From Mesostigma viride (Eukaryota > Streptophyta > Mesostigmatophyceae > Mesostigmatales > Mesostigmataceae): a stretch of DNA of 64,000 nucleotides. Positions 1 to 11,410 of the stretch are shown one piece after another (the first letter of the stretch is position 1; every line of letters starts with the position of its first letter). A program made the position numbers and the translations under genes. Below the pieces are notes generated by a model that saw nothing but the letters and a program-made list of their open reading frames with translations, was not told the origin of the DNA and did not search any database. The DNA lies in the NCBI GenBank assembly GCA_009746045.1, contig RPFO01000041.1:9330468-9394467 (forward strand), given 5' to 3'.

Positions 1-201
1 CGTCTCGTAGATTACACCTTTTCCTTCGTGCTGTTGTTCATTCGACGGCCGCACCCGCAGAAATACTGGGTCGCTGATTTTAGGACGAGCGCTGGACTAT
101 TGTTGCCCTCGTACTTTCGGTGCTCCAGATAACCCAGCTAAGTCGCCTCCTACTCCTTCTACTCCTATCGTGACTACACAAGACCAACCAGGTGCGTTAC
201 C

Positions 202-603
202 ATGAGCCAGCGGCGTGCTTTTACTGCTCCTTCCCATATTTCTTCTAGCGATAATAGCCTAGCCAAATATTACGTAGTGATTACGCCTCAATGGTCTGCC
301 ATTTTCCTTTCTTGGTCCGATGCTAGGAAGATAGTTCAGAACCGTGTATATAACGTAGTTAGGTATAAGAAATTTAATTGTGACCCTTGAAGCAGCTCTC
401 AGCAGTTCCTTATAGACCATAGCGAATCAGATTTAGGCCTACACGTACGCTCTATTCCTCATGGTCGTCCTCCCGTGGAATCCCTAGTTTTTGCTACCCC
501 TCCTTCTTCTCCCCCTAGACGTGCTGCATCCTCATCTAGTGTAGATACTCCTCTCACCTTAGAGTTTGGTTCCCTATCCATTACTGTAGCTAAAAAGGAT
601 TGA
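202..603 (+). pseudogene. RNase H1 hybrid-binding (viroplasmin-like) domain ORF upstream of gag
   Basis: The first 62 codons include KYYVVITPQWSAIFLSWSD and end in a YKKFN motif. This matches the pattern of the N-terminal RNA/DNA hybrid-binding domain of RNase H1, also found in caulimovirus protein VI (YYAV...GIY.SW......V.....A.YKKF). An in-frame TGA at 388-390 interrupts the ORF, which otherwise stays open to TGA at 601-603 through a Ser/Pro-rich tail of about 70 residues. The stop could be a decay mutation or a real end. The domain call rests on pattern recognition only. Its position ahead of gag suggests a retrotransposon accessory protein binding reverse-transcription intermediates, which is inference. 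Confidence 0.55.
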
Positions 604-720
604 TTGACTTGTTTTCTTGGCGTAGGATATTCAAGGTTTTCCTTTTGCCTTCTTTGTTTCAATTTAGGTTTCTATCCTTTTTCTTAGGGCAATTTTCAGT
701 GTTTTTCCTTATAATTAAAA

Positions 721-2462
721 ATGGATCCAGTGGCTGGAGATATGTCACCTATACCTACCGCTAATGCTAATAATAGTAATAATAATAATAGTAATACTAA
801 TAACAATAATAACAATAATAACAACAATACTCGTGGTAACAGACGGGACTCCTTGGAAACGGTGCACCATCTCACGCCTCAAGGTAACCTGCGTACCTCT
901 CCTCCTTCCCCTACCCCTGGTGGTCGTCGTCGTCCCTCTATTACCCCACCTACCTTTGAACAACGTGTCAGATTTAGTGATGACCCCTCCTTTACCTTGA
1001 ACCAGGCCCCTGCCCCTCCTGCAACCTTGGCTCAACCCTCAATATTAGGTCCTCACTCCCTGACAATGCTTCTAGGCCTCCTCCTCACCCTGCTCCCTCC
1101 ATCCCTGCTCATAACACGGGTCGTACCTCTGCCCCTGTAGGCCCTTCTGGTCGCCCTAGTGCAGTTCCTTTTTATCCTCCTGCGTCTTGGTCCTACCCTG
1201 ACACGGCCTACGAGGCTGCCCAGGTCCCTACCCGTGTAGCAGAGTTAGAAGTTAATAGTGATTTCAGCACCATGCCTTTAGATGACAGAAATTATGATCA
1301 TTTTGCCTACTCCTCCCTTCGTGAGCAATATACTGTTCCCTTCTCCTATGGGCACCATCCTGAAACGGTGGCCCCTTCTAGACCCCTATCCAAAACCTTT
1401 CCTCTTCCTTCTTTCTATCCCTCTTATGTAGCAGTTGAAGACAGTGGTCCTATGGGTAAATCTGATCCTTCCCATCCTCCCAAGCCTCCTGCTCTTCCCC
1501 TCTTTGCTAACCTTCCCAAATTGGATGTCAAGTCTACCCCTCAACAGTTTTTCACTTTTATTATGCTGCTTACCCAGAACACAGAGTCGTGGCAAAATCA
1601 TAATAGATGGCGTCTCCCTGATGCTGTTTTAGTCCCTCACTATCTTACTACCTGTATCACCCCTGAGCTTGCTAACCTCATTCAGTGTGAATCCTTGGCC
1701 TCGCATGCCTACCCTAACTCAGTAGCAGAATTGTTTAAGCGGTTAGAGAGCCATTTAGTTCCTCCTGACGCAGATTGGCAGGATAGATTAGCCTTTGGTA
1801 CTTTGCAGCAAGGTACTTAACCGGAATATATGAAAGAATTTGATGCACAGATGGTACGAATTAGGGATTTGTCGGGCGCAGAAGTACGTGCTCGTTTCCT
1901 TCAAGGCCTCAGTAGACCCTTACTACGTGAGGTAAAGCGCCAGTTCTCTGCCTACCGTTTTACTGATCTACCCCTCAAGCATGTACGACAGCATCTCTTA
2001 AGGGTAACAGATTTCTTCACCACCCCTTCTCTTCCTACCCGATCCCGTATTAATAACATTAGCCTTACCCCTGAGGAGGAGAACTCCTATGTAGAAGAAT
2101 TAGATATTTGTGTTACCGACCTTTCGGCTCTGGATGTCTCTCATATTACATGCTATCATTGTAAGGAAGTAGGTCATCTTAAACGAGAGTGCCCCAAGTT
2201 CCTTTCGGGTGCTCCCCCTCATCGCGATGCTCGCCCTCCTCGTACCCCTCAGCGTGCTCCTATTCGTCCCACTCCAGGACGCATTCCCTCAGCTACCCCT
2301 AGTAGGCTGAATGCTGTGCAGACAGGACCCTCAGGGTTCCCCTATGATAATCAGGCTCCTGCACCCTCTTCGCTCCCTCGTGACCCTCCAGCAGTGGCTT
2401 TTTCGCCAGGGTCTTCTTCGGGGTTAGTCCCAATGGATGTGGGGGGGGAGGGGGAACAGTAG
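721..2462 (+). pseudogene. Gag of element C copy 1 (frameshifted, premature stop)
   Basis: Nucleocapsid/capsid polyprotein that would coat retrotransposon RNA. It opens at ATG 721 with an Asn-rich run encoded by AAT repeats, then a Pro/Ser-rich linker. A frame change near 1055 moves coding into the frame that continues from 1059. That frame meets an in-frame TAA at 1818-1820 and resumes to the TAG at 2460-2462. A CCHC zinc knuckle, CYHCKEVGHLKREC, lies at 2151-2192, as expected near the C-terminal end of Gag. The two lesions mean no full-length Gag is made from this copy. Confidence 0.85.
2438..2451 (+). promoter_or_regulatory. G8 purine tract at the gag/pol junction, possible -1 frameshift site
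   Basis: The 14-mer TGTGGGGGGGGAGG lies just before the gag stop at 2460. The gag frame reads GTG GGG GGG GAG here. A -1 slip on the G run (G GGG GGG fits the slippery heptamer form) puts the ribosome into the protease-RT frame, which is open from about 2457 onward. The same 14-mer recurs at 15108-15121 and as the 3' polypurine tract at 19567-19580. The recoding role is inference. Confidence 0.4.
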
Positions 2463-3614
2463 GCCTGTCAGCCGGGGGTAACCTGGACAGGTCCTTAGAT
2501 AGTACCCCAGATAATAGTTTTTGCCTGCCTGTTTTCATAACTTCTGTAGGAGCTGAATCATCCCTACTCTTACGTGTTCGTCCTCTTATGTTTCTGAATG
2601 GTGGCTTAACCGTCCCTCCCACTGTTGTAGACCCCTTCTTGCATGCTGATGAACTTTTGAATGTCTCCGTGTTAGTGGATAGCGGTGCGGCTAGCTCCTT
2701 TGTGAGCGAGGCCCTAGTTAGGCGTTTAGGACTAGTCCCTATCCCTCACACCAAACCTGTCACTGTCCATTATGCTGACGGTCGCACCAGTCATTCCCCG
2801 GGTACGGTATCCCTTCCCCTGGTCATACAAGGACGTACTGTCAACCTTACGGCCACTATAGGTCCTATCACTACGGCTGATGTATTACTAGGATTAGATT
2901 GGCACCAGGATAATAAGATTACTATTAATTATGATACCATGGTCATCTGGTTTCCAGATAGTTCTTACTGGGTACCGGAACGTCATTATAGAGTAGAAAA
3001 TTTATCCTTAGTAGATATTACTCCTCCTACACCTGTTGATCCTCCTGTAAGACCTATACCTGAAGTATTAATGTCCAATGATGAATTGCGATCTGAACTA
3101 AAGGAATATGGATATTTATTATGTATGTTCCTTCAGTTGGAAGGACAGGAGATACCTATCCCTAATAAGAGTGTGGATATAGATGTGAACACAGTAGATA
3201 CCATAGGGGTGGGATTTACTGAAAACGAACTAGTAAGATACATGGCTGTGATAGATTCCTCCAAAGTTTTTGAAGAAAAGACTCCTTCTTATCCTCCTCC
3301 TCGTTCTGTTTTACACCGTGTAGTTATTAAGGACGGTGCAGTTCCTACGCACTCTCCGATGTACCGAATGGGCCCTACCGAGTTAAAGGAACTAATACAG
3401 ATTTTAGTGTCACTATTAGAAGCAGGATTGATAGAGCCTAGTAACTCCCCCTACTCAGCTGGTGTCCTTTTAGTCCCTAAGCCAAATGGCAAGTTTCGTT
3501 TAGTTACTGATTATAGGAAGTTAAATGATATCACTGTGAAGTCTAAATACCCTCTACCTCGTATAGATGATATATTTTATAAGGTTAAAGGTTCTACCTG
3601 TTTCACCGTACTTG
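2462..3614 (+). pseudogene. Pol N-terminal part of element C copy 1: aspartic protease and start of RT
   Basis: Open frame in the -1 register to gag, with an internal ATG at 2588. The retropepsin-like active site is VLVDSGAASSF near 2668-2700. Then come a linker and the RT fingers region, with AGLIEPSNSPYSAG and a K-P-N-G-K-F-R-L-V-T-D-Y segment, which is classic Ty3/Gypsy RT. The frame is cut inside the first catalytic-Asp motif (TVLDC) by insertion of element A. It resumes at 13809 with GFWQLRIAP once the 5-bp duplication is discounted, so the split is exactly at the insertion. Confidence 0.9.
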
Positions 3615-3619
3615 ATTGT
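3615..3619. repeat. Target-site duplication ATTGT of element A (left copy; right copy 13804-13808)
   Basis: ATTGT flanks both ends of element A. Removing A plus one copy rejoins the RT motif of element C in frame (codons for Leu-Asp-Cys then Ala-Asp-Gly). This proves the insertion point and the exact LTR ends. Confidence 0.9.
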
Positions 3620-4048
3620 AGTTGAATGCCCTTCACCGCTGGCTAGCACGCCGGCGATGGAGACGGGATTTTTGTTGTTTGGGGAACCGATTGTGGGAGG
3701 CTGAGCCCGCAGCCGCCACTGATTGCTATTGAACCCTTGCAGCTGGCCAGGCCGCAAGGAGCTCAGCGGCGCGGCGCTAACCGATAAGGCATGCTCGAGC
3801 CTCTAACCCGAGACTACCGGTAGGCTACCCGATAGTGCATGCTCGAGCCTCTAACCCGAGACTACCGGCACTCAGCGGATCTGTGCTACCGAGGGCGACG
3901 GTTCTCTGACCGTCCCGGCGCGCACTGGCTTCCGTACCTTGCTTAGGCACCGACTAGCATCTAGACACCAATCTTTGATGCCCACCTGACTAGGCGCCCA
4001 GGCCGGCGACTACCGGCCAGCGGATAGATGCCACTCGGGAGCACAACT
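3620..4048 (-). repeat. 3' LTR of element A
   Basis: 429 bp, AGTTGAATGCCC to GAGCACAACT on the plus strand, matching the other LTR at 8863-9132/13645-13803. It contains two direct copies of an about 30-bp motif beginning ATGCTCGAGCCTC (about 3790 and 3838). On the minus strand the LTR is preceded by the purine-rich run AAAAAGAAAGTATGGG (4049-4064), the probable 3' polypurine tract. The rest of 4065-4385 is untranslated trailer with no clear feature. Confidence 0.88.
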
Positions 4049-4385
4049 CCCATACTTTCTTTTTAAATAATTATCATAAATTATTTAAAGCGAGGGGCAA
4101 TAGGGTAGCACTGACCCTACGTACGTTCAAGTAGAGAAACACGTAACGGCACACTGGCCGTCCCCAAATCCTAAACCCCAAGGAGGGTGCCCTACGCTGG
4201 GATCTGAGCACGCCAAAAACACCCGGGCTTTGCTCCCGGCCTCCTTTTCTACTTGGGTGCAACTGCACCACATGCATCGTTATTAGGCACACTGGCCGCC
4301 TGTCAGGTCTAGGGAAATGTATTCACAGATGAAAGAAGCGCCCATTCCCATGCAAAAAGACGACAGGTCACACGGTAAAAAAAAC

Positions 4386-5927
4386 TCATGTCATCATGAG
4401 CTGCCGCAGCAGCTTGTACTGAGGCCCCGACAGCATCGCGGGCTTGGTCAAAGCATCGGCAATATTCTCGCTCTCGGGGATCCACCGCCGCTCATCCAAC
4501 ACCGTGGCGGACTCGGCCAACACAAGGTAATCGAGTTTGGTGGTGGAGGCGAGCGGGTTATTCAGAAACTCAATTATTGACTTGCTATCTGTGCACAGCC
4601 GCATGCGGAGCGACAGCGCCACGTGGGCCTTAGCCGCAATCCATCGCAAAAGATGCTGCACATAACACGCATGGTCGACAGCGGAAATGAACGCGCGACA
4701 CTCCGCGCGATTGCTGTCTACCACTACCCGCTGATGGATGCGGCTATACCAGTCGACAATAGTGGGCTGCCCAGTGGGGCTATCAAGAAAAAAGATGGCC
4801 GCCTCCCGCGCGCGCAGCTGCGTGATGGTACGCGACTCCAGGTTCGCGTCAGAGTAAATGGTCATTGCCACCGGGCGGGTGATATCAACCCCCCACACGC
4901 GCAGGCCCGGTGACGCTAAGACTTGCGTCCGAAGATGCTGCGCTCCCATGCCCGCAAGCACGGCGTCGGGCGCACGCGCGTAGATGGACAGGTCGGGTCG
5001 CACCGTGCCCGCGAGCCACCCCAGCTGGCCGCGCAAGTGCGGTCCCGCGGATGCATCCAGCCGCTCAGGCAGCGATTGCGCGAGCTTGTCGGCGTATTCC
5101 TGCTTGGCCGCCATGTCCATGCACCAGCCAACCGGTGTGCGGTGCAAAGTGTAGGTTAGGCCACAGAAAGGGACGGGGGTGTCGGGGTCCAGCCACAACG
5201 TGCGGCTAGTGGGCAAAAGCTTGGCCACAGCGGTTATGAACTGCCGGACCCACGCCCGGGGTCCAATAAGCCGCCAGTCATCCCCATGCCATTGCATGAA
5301 CGCGGGCTCGTGTGGGTTGGGTGTGTGGATGTGAAAGAGGTTGCTATCGATGCGGGAAAACACCGCCCCCATGCTAGCAAAGATGCGTTCAGCCGTCTTG
5401 CGAAAGATGATGGGGCTAGACTGCAGGCCCTCCACACCAAGGAGAAGCCGCAAGTACACACACCGCAGCTCCCCCTGCCACACCAAAGGGACCTTGACCA
5501 CATACACCGTGCCATGCCACACTTCCTCGGCCACTGCCGGGTCGCTATGGAGAAAGGCCCGCTGAAAATCTGAGCAGGCCATGGCATAGTCCAACCCCCG
5601 ATCCAACAGCCCCAAGAACACCGATGTTAACACCCGGCTAGTGGTCTGCGACAGCCCGGGCGTAAACAATTCCTCCTCCGACAACTCAGACGAGCCCCTA
5701 AACTCCGTGACACAGGGCCGTACATGAAATGTGACAGGGTCAGTGGGGAGGACCTGCTTATACTTGAGCACAAACTTCAAGTTCAGCTTTACCGCCCCTT
5801 GCGGCACCTCCATCAACTCCCCATACACCCCATACATCGCCCACTCCAGCTGCGCGCGCAAGAAAGCCGCGCGCCACTTATGGAACTTGACAGGGTCACG
5901 GCAGTCCTCCTTAAACTGCGGATAACT
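4386..5927 (-). pseudogene. Reverse transcriptase-RNase H of element A (Copia type)
   Basis: Copies element RNA into DNA and degrades the template. The open frame runs from inside the 421-bp repeat (first codon 6059) to a stop at 4386, but family-like sequence starts near 5927. Visible motifs: first RT Asp in CSDFQRAFLHSDPA, then WHGDDW where Copia enzymes normally have YVDD. RNase H has Asp in YSDAN, Glu in NRAECRAF, Asp in CTDSKS and the terminal IPESENIADALTKP. The domain pair is uninterrupted and looks full length, but no integrase is fused upstream, so the polyprotein is not complete. The HGDD variant at the catalytic box is unusual. Confidence 0.85.
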
Positions 5928-6348
5928 AATCGGGGTTCTTTGAACGGAGTTTCTTCTATACGTGAATGCGGGAACAAGAGGCCGCTGGATGAGCGGCTTA
6001 TAGGTCGCAGTGTTTACTCGTAGCTGTTTGGCTAGAGCTTTTGTGATTAGTAGATGCAATATAGTGCATGGTTGAAAAATGAATTAAATAAAATGTGCGT
6101 TCCGCGCTTGGGTTGATTATACCCGGGCGGAACGGGGCGTGAGGTGCAGTGCCCCTGAAAAGAACAACCTACGCATTATTTAATACTAGCCGTGCAGATT
6201 CGGGATATTCTACCCCCGGTCTGTACGGTTAGCGTCTTACTAGCATCCACTAAACATAAGGGTTTAATGACGTCAGTTAGCTAGGGATAAGGGAGGTTTT
6301 GCGACTAAAAGCCGCTCTGGCTGGTTTTGTCGGCCTCTTTCTTTGCTC
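5928..6348. repeat. 421-bp direct repeat, copy 1 (inside element A)
   Basis: AATCGGGGTTC to CTTTCTTTGCTC, repeated at 7310-7730 apparently without change. The pair brackets 961 bp. No 5-bp duplication is visible outside the pair and the ends are not TG...CA, so it looks like an internal duplication or template-switch product more than a nested LTR element. Confidence 0.8.
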
Positions 6349-7309
6349 GTTGTCGTTGCGGCGGCAGCCGCAGCTATGGGTGCTGCGGAGCAAAATCCCA
6401 AAAGCACTGGTTGCACTGGCCACTTGGCCAGTGGTGAGACTTCCAGTTGTTAACCGGCCAGGCGTAGTTCCTCGCCCGGTTAACTAAAAGAAAAGAAAAA
6501 GATTACCTCCGGTCCGCACCTTTTCCCCAGCTTGGGGTCTTTGGTGGGCCGGATGCCGTGACAGGTGCTCAACTGTCGCTTGGTCGGCCCAGTGCGCGAG
6601 CTGGTGCTCCGTACCTGGGGATGCTTGCACCCCGGGTTGGAGCCGGATGGCTGGCACTGGCGACCCGTGTCTCGGTCCGCGGCCTGCGGCTTTTTCTTCG
6701 GAAATTGCTGCTGGCCAGCAAACTTTGCAATTGCCTTCCGCCGAGGGGGGGTGGTTGGGGCTGGGGACGGCGATGGGAAAAGCGTCTAAGCTAGAAATTT
6801 TTTCCCCACGCATAGAAACCTCGGGGGGAATGCGGTCTTGGCTGAACGGACTCTCGTTCAGCCAGGTGCCTGGGGCTGTGGCCTCGGGCATCCGGGCTGG
6901 CGGGGCCTGGGCTAGGTCCACGTTTTTTCTCGAAGCACCCCGGGTCTATGGGGAGACGGCCATAGCGGTACCGACTCGGGGCCCCGAGAGGGGTCATGAT
7001 AGGCTGGCCGTGCGCAATCGCAGTGCAAATGCGCTGGGCCTTTTTGGGCCTGGCCATGCATCCACAGCCGCCGGGCACACGCCTCCCGATGTGGGGGGGC
7101 TCCCGTTTTGCGGCAGGGCGGTCACTTGTGACAACGAGCAAGGTGGAGTGCGGCTTCAAGGGAAAGCCAGGGCGGGGGTGATTGGGTAACGTACTTCATG
7201 AAGGGCCTTGAACGGCGTGCCTCCGGGCATGTCAATTAGTGTCACATGTATGCTTCCACTTATTGTTTTAATGAAGATGCTGGTTTTTGTGGGAGCTACG
7301 TGGGACATG
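6349..7309 (-). pseudogene. Rearranged integrase-region remnant of element A
   Basis: On the minus strand 7309-6791 is mostly open. Near its start it carries GSIHVTLIDMPGGTPFKALH, resembling the end of the Copia integrase core (a TPyE-like motif), followed by a Pro/Arg-rich stretch. No HHCC zinc domain and no DDE triad can be found. A 78-bp segment (7188-7265) is repeated at 7768-7845. I read this as a decayed, shuffled linker between protease and RT. Functional integrase is absent. Confidence 0.45.
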
Positions 7310-7730
7310 AATCGGGGTTCTTTGAACGGAGTTTCTTCTATACGTGAATGCGGGAACAAGAGGCCGCTGGATGAGCGGCTTATAGGTCGCAGTGTTTACT
7401 CGTAGCTGTTTGGCTAGAGCTTTTGTGATTAGTAGATGCAATATAGTGCATGGTTGAAAAATGAATTAAATAAAATGTGCGTTCCGCGCTTGGGTTGATT
7501 ATACCCGGGCGGAACGGGGCGTGAGGTGCAGTGCCCCTGAAAAGAACAACCTACGCATTATTTAATACTAGCCGTGCAGATTCGGGATATTCTACCCCCG
7601 GTCTGTACGGTTAGCGTCTTACTAGCATCCACTAAACATAAGGGTTTAATGACGTCAGTTAGCTAGGGATAAGGGAGGTTTTGCGACTAAAAGCCGCTCT
7701 GGCTGGTTTTGTCGGCCTCTTTCTTTGCTC
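7310..7730. repeat. 421-bp direct repeat, copy 2 (inside element A)
   Basis: Second copy of the 5928-6348 sequence, in the same orientation. It is followed by a short CCCACCCACCCACCC run and then the 78-bp repeated segment at 7768-7845. Confidence 0.8.
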
Positions 7731-7767
7731 CCCACCCACCCACCCTTGTCTTGGTTGCCTCTAGGGC

Positions 7768-8851
7768 AACGTACTTCATGAAGGGCCTTGAACGGCGTGC
7801 CTCCGGGCATGTCAATTAGTGTCACATGTATGCTTCCACTTATTAGAGATTTAGTGGCGATGCTCCAGGGAAAAATGCCAAGACTGCTGGGGTGACACTT
7901 CTGCGGCTGCGTGACATCGGCTACCAGCGGCTCTGCCGTATATTCCGCCCCGCGAATGGCCCCTACTGCAGTGGCATAATCCTCAGGGTGATTAATAGCC
8001 TCGGGGGGACCCCGGCCCGTGAGGGCTGCAAGCGCTACGTGATATTGGTACAAGCCTATGCTCCCCACCCCCTCGAGGGTCACCAAGCCGGCTGACACAG
8101 AAAACCCGGGGAGGGAAACAAAAGGGTTACCTATGAGGGTGATCCCCGTGTAACCCTCTAGCACTTGCACAGGGACATCTACCCCTAGGATGGGCATGAG
8201 CACCTGCCCAGCCACCTTATAGGCCCGCTGCCCGTCAAACCCTGCAACTTCCTTCCAACTACTGGGCAGCAAAGGGTAATAGGCCTCGGCCGCCGCCGGG
8301 CTCGTGATAGACACGCCTGCCATGGTATCTATGGCCGCAATATGCCTAGAGGGAACATCATGAGCTTCAGTGAGTTCAGTCACAACCGTGGGGCACTTAT
8401 CTGGCATGACGCGGCTGACTTGTGCCGCACCCCCCGCTGCCGCCGCCTTGAGCTTGTCCGCCTTGAGCAGCTGTCGGAGGACGTGGGCCAGCTGGGAGCC
8501 CACGCCCGCGCCTGACGATGTGTCCGGCGCCGCCACGGTGGGCGCTGCTGGGGTCGCGGGGAGGGGCTGAGGTAGCGCCCCCGCATCGACCCCGGGGACT
8601 TGCTCCGGCGCGGCGCCTGCAGGGGGGTGGGCAACAAGCGCATCATGCACAGCCACCCCAAGTGGGGTGGGTAGGACAGGTTCCAGCCGGGCCCGCTTGG
8701 CCGGCCGGCTATCCACATCCCAACCGAGCTGGCGGCTATGCTCCTTGGCCGCCTGGACCTGGGCATCGGACGCCTTGTACCGATACACCTTATCCCACGG
8801 GATGAGATAGTCCCTATGCTCCCAGTGCACCTTCACCCGCCTGTCTTTCAT
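7768..8851 (-). CDS. Gag-protease ORF of element A
   Basis: ATG at 8851 lies 12 nt inside the 5' LTR edge, and the frame stays open to 7655, its last part running into repeat sequence. The N-terminal third is basic and Trp/Tyr-containing (VHWEHRDYLIPWDKVYRYK). The middle is Ala/Pro-rich. A retropepsin-like site, AAIDTMAGVSITSP, lies about residue 195-210, followed by a hydrophobic protease-like fold pattern (QVLMPILGVDVPVQVLEGY). No CCHC zinc knuckle is visible, which is unusual for a Copia Gag. The assignment rests on position after the 5' LTR and the protease motif. Confidence 0.6.
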
Positions 8852-9132
8852 CTGTGTATACAAGTTGAATGCCCTTCACCGCTGGCTAGCACGCCGGCGA
8901 TGGAGACGGGATTTTTGTTGTTTGGGGAACCGATTGTGGGAGGCTGAGCCCGCAGCCGCCACTGATTGCTATTGAACCCTTGCAGCTGGCCAGGCCGCAA
9001 GGAGCTCAGCGGCGCGGCGCTAACCGATAAGGCATGCTCGAGCCTCTAACCCGAGACTACCGGTAGGCTACCCGATAGTGCATGCTCGAGCCTCTAACCC
9101 GAGACTACCGGCACTCAGCGGATCTGTGCTAC

Positions 9133-9940
9133 TGTTTGGATTGGGAGAGGAGACTAATGGGTTTTACACAATGCCTTGTGCTTGGCCTTGCTACCCACAC
9201 ACCTTGCAGGTGCTGAAAGAAAGAGAGGTTGAAGACAATTTACGTGGAAGAATAAATGGCTTTATTAGAATATAATAGTTGGAGAAGAGCTTGAATGGAG
9301 GTTGAATGGAGGTACCTGCCCTTAGGGGGCAGTTTCCTTTTATACCTTTTAGGCTAGGAAGGATGACATCAGCAATGACATCATCACAGAAGCTTGTAGA
9401 AACATCCTAGCATATTCCTAGCATATTCCCAGCATATTCTCAGCATATTCCAGGAATATTCCTGGCATATTCTTAGAACATTCCTAGAACATTCTAGACA
9501 TGATCCAATGAGCTGGCATAATAGCTAGATGCCAAGTGTCTACATAATAATGTGCCACATAACATGATTAATAAAGTGACACATCTCTTCTCCTTGGAGT
9601 GACAAGTGTCATGCAATGAGTCTACCCACTTGTCATCATGTAAGTCATAACATGTGTCATCATGAGCTGCCAACACTTGTCAGCTCATGGACCAAACACT
9701 TGTCCAATAGGCCATAGCACCACTTGTCAATCAAATACGTGATGCTACTAGGCTGACTCAGGGTACAAGTCATCCATGTCCAAGTATAGGACTATGGCAC
9801 ATGAATATTGATCAGCTCATTGAGCCTGTTCCATCTAGCTCATCATAGCTATCAAATTCCCAGTCCATATGGAATAAATCCAACAAGAAATAAATCAGGC
9901 TGGGATATATTGTGGCCAGGTGGATATAATATCCCTAACA
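9133..9940 (-). repeat. 3' LTR of element B copy 1
   Basis: 808 bp. On the minus strand it is preceded by the purine run CTAAGGGGGG (polypurine tract, 9941-9950). A second copy of that tract lies about 55 bp further in (near 9996-10006), giving a duplicated PPT region. Confidence 0.9.
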
Positions 9941-11410
9941 CCCCCCTTAGCCACATGGGCACAATGCAAAAGATGTCTGGGTAGGTGGAATCTCAACACC
10001 CCCCTTAACCACATGCTCGTAGCATGCCGTCCAGTTGCTAGCATGGTGCAACTGAAAATGAAGATGCCGTCCTCGTGAAACGCTTGAAGCTCCAACATGC
10101 GGTCATGAGCCGCACTACCGCCACTGATCCCCCCCCGGCAACGCGAATGAGTGTCCTACCATAGCAGCAACGCACTAGCTGCCCATCCTGGATGGCTGAT
10201 ACCCAACCCTTAGTTGGAAAAAGTGCTCTAGATGCTACATTCCCCCCTCACTCAAAGCGGCTGCCCATGGACACAATAGGGGCACACAGTCCCACACATA
10301 TAATACGGCAACACATGCCAACAAAGAAGGTCCCTATGAGCTAACCCAAACGGTATAGAGGTAGGGTAACGGCAACAACACGTGCTGTACACACACGGAG
10401 CAACATAACATACGCCATCTCACAAAATAATGACACCAACATCACGTTTTACGCCAAATAAACGGGGTGAGCAAACAAACATATTGGCAACAAATGCCAC
10501 ACAAACAAGGTGCAATACAACCTTCAACACAAACACAGTGGCCATAACAGATAAACACGCTTCATAGCAAAGAAAACAGGACGTGCAAAACATTACCGCC
10601 ACAAAGGCGAACACAGGTAACGATTACTTCGTCACGATTCACAAATCAATGCCCGAGAGTAAACATAACGTCCGACATTACAGGCTATGCCGAAATGCAC
10701 AGCCAAATTCGACACAAAGGACGTAAGCATTTGCATACAAGCAATGCTCTCAGCACAAAACAAAATAACACACGCGTCACAGGCACTTTAACTTACGAAA
10801 ACAAGTCGTAGACGACGATACAACGGCGCTTCACTACGCCGCAGACCAGTGCCACAAATAGCGTGCAAAAACTCTGGAGATACACTCCAGGTACGTAGAA
10901 AACGTCTCGTGGGAACAATACCAAAATGCGTGGGCCATCGCCACTGAACGCATGGCAAAATAAACACATAATTGCTGGAAGAACACAAAGAAAGAACCAG
11001 AAAACGCACGCTTACGGCGCCTCACAATTTCCAGCAAACACGACACAAAAGTCGACATACAAGTTCATTTCCCACAGACAAAACATTAGGGCAACCTTGA
11101 GAAGTGGGGTCTGTGCATCCTGGGCGACAATTTCCAAGGGTCGTTGCAGCTAGCGCAGTTGCAAATGCCATGGCCTGGCCGAACACCGTAAACTGACCGA
11201 CGTGATACCTTGGCAGCATTTTGCACCTGAGTTGACCGTTGGTGCTTGACAGCACTTGGCTGACAGGTCGCTGTCCACGTCGTTGTCGGCTCGCTCGAGG
11301 CCTCGCGCCAGCACCGGACTTGGCAGTCCAGGACTTAGAAAAATTTGGCAGCTTGGTCGATTTCGCCCTCGCGTCACGAATTTGTTCCCCCTCAGTTAGG
11401 CTGGCAGCGT

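Noticed and set aside
4910-5600. Plus-strand and alternate minus-strand ORFs over the RT-RNase H of element A
   Set aside because: They overlap a frame with clear RT/RNase H motifs and show none themselves.
5928-7730. Nested LTR element with 421-bp LTRs
   Set aside because: No target duplication outside, ends are not TG...CA, and the internal 961 bp lacks PBS/PPT. Internal duplication is the simpler reading.
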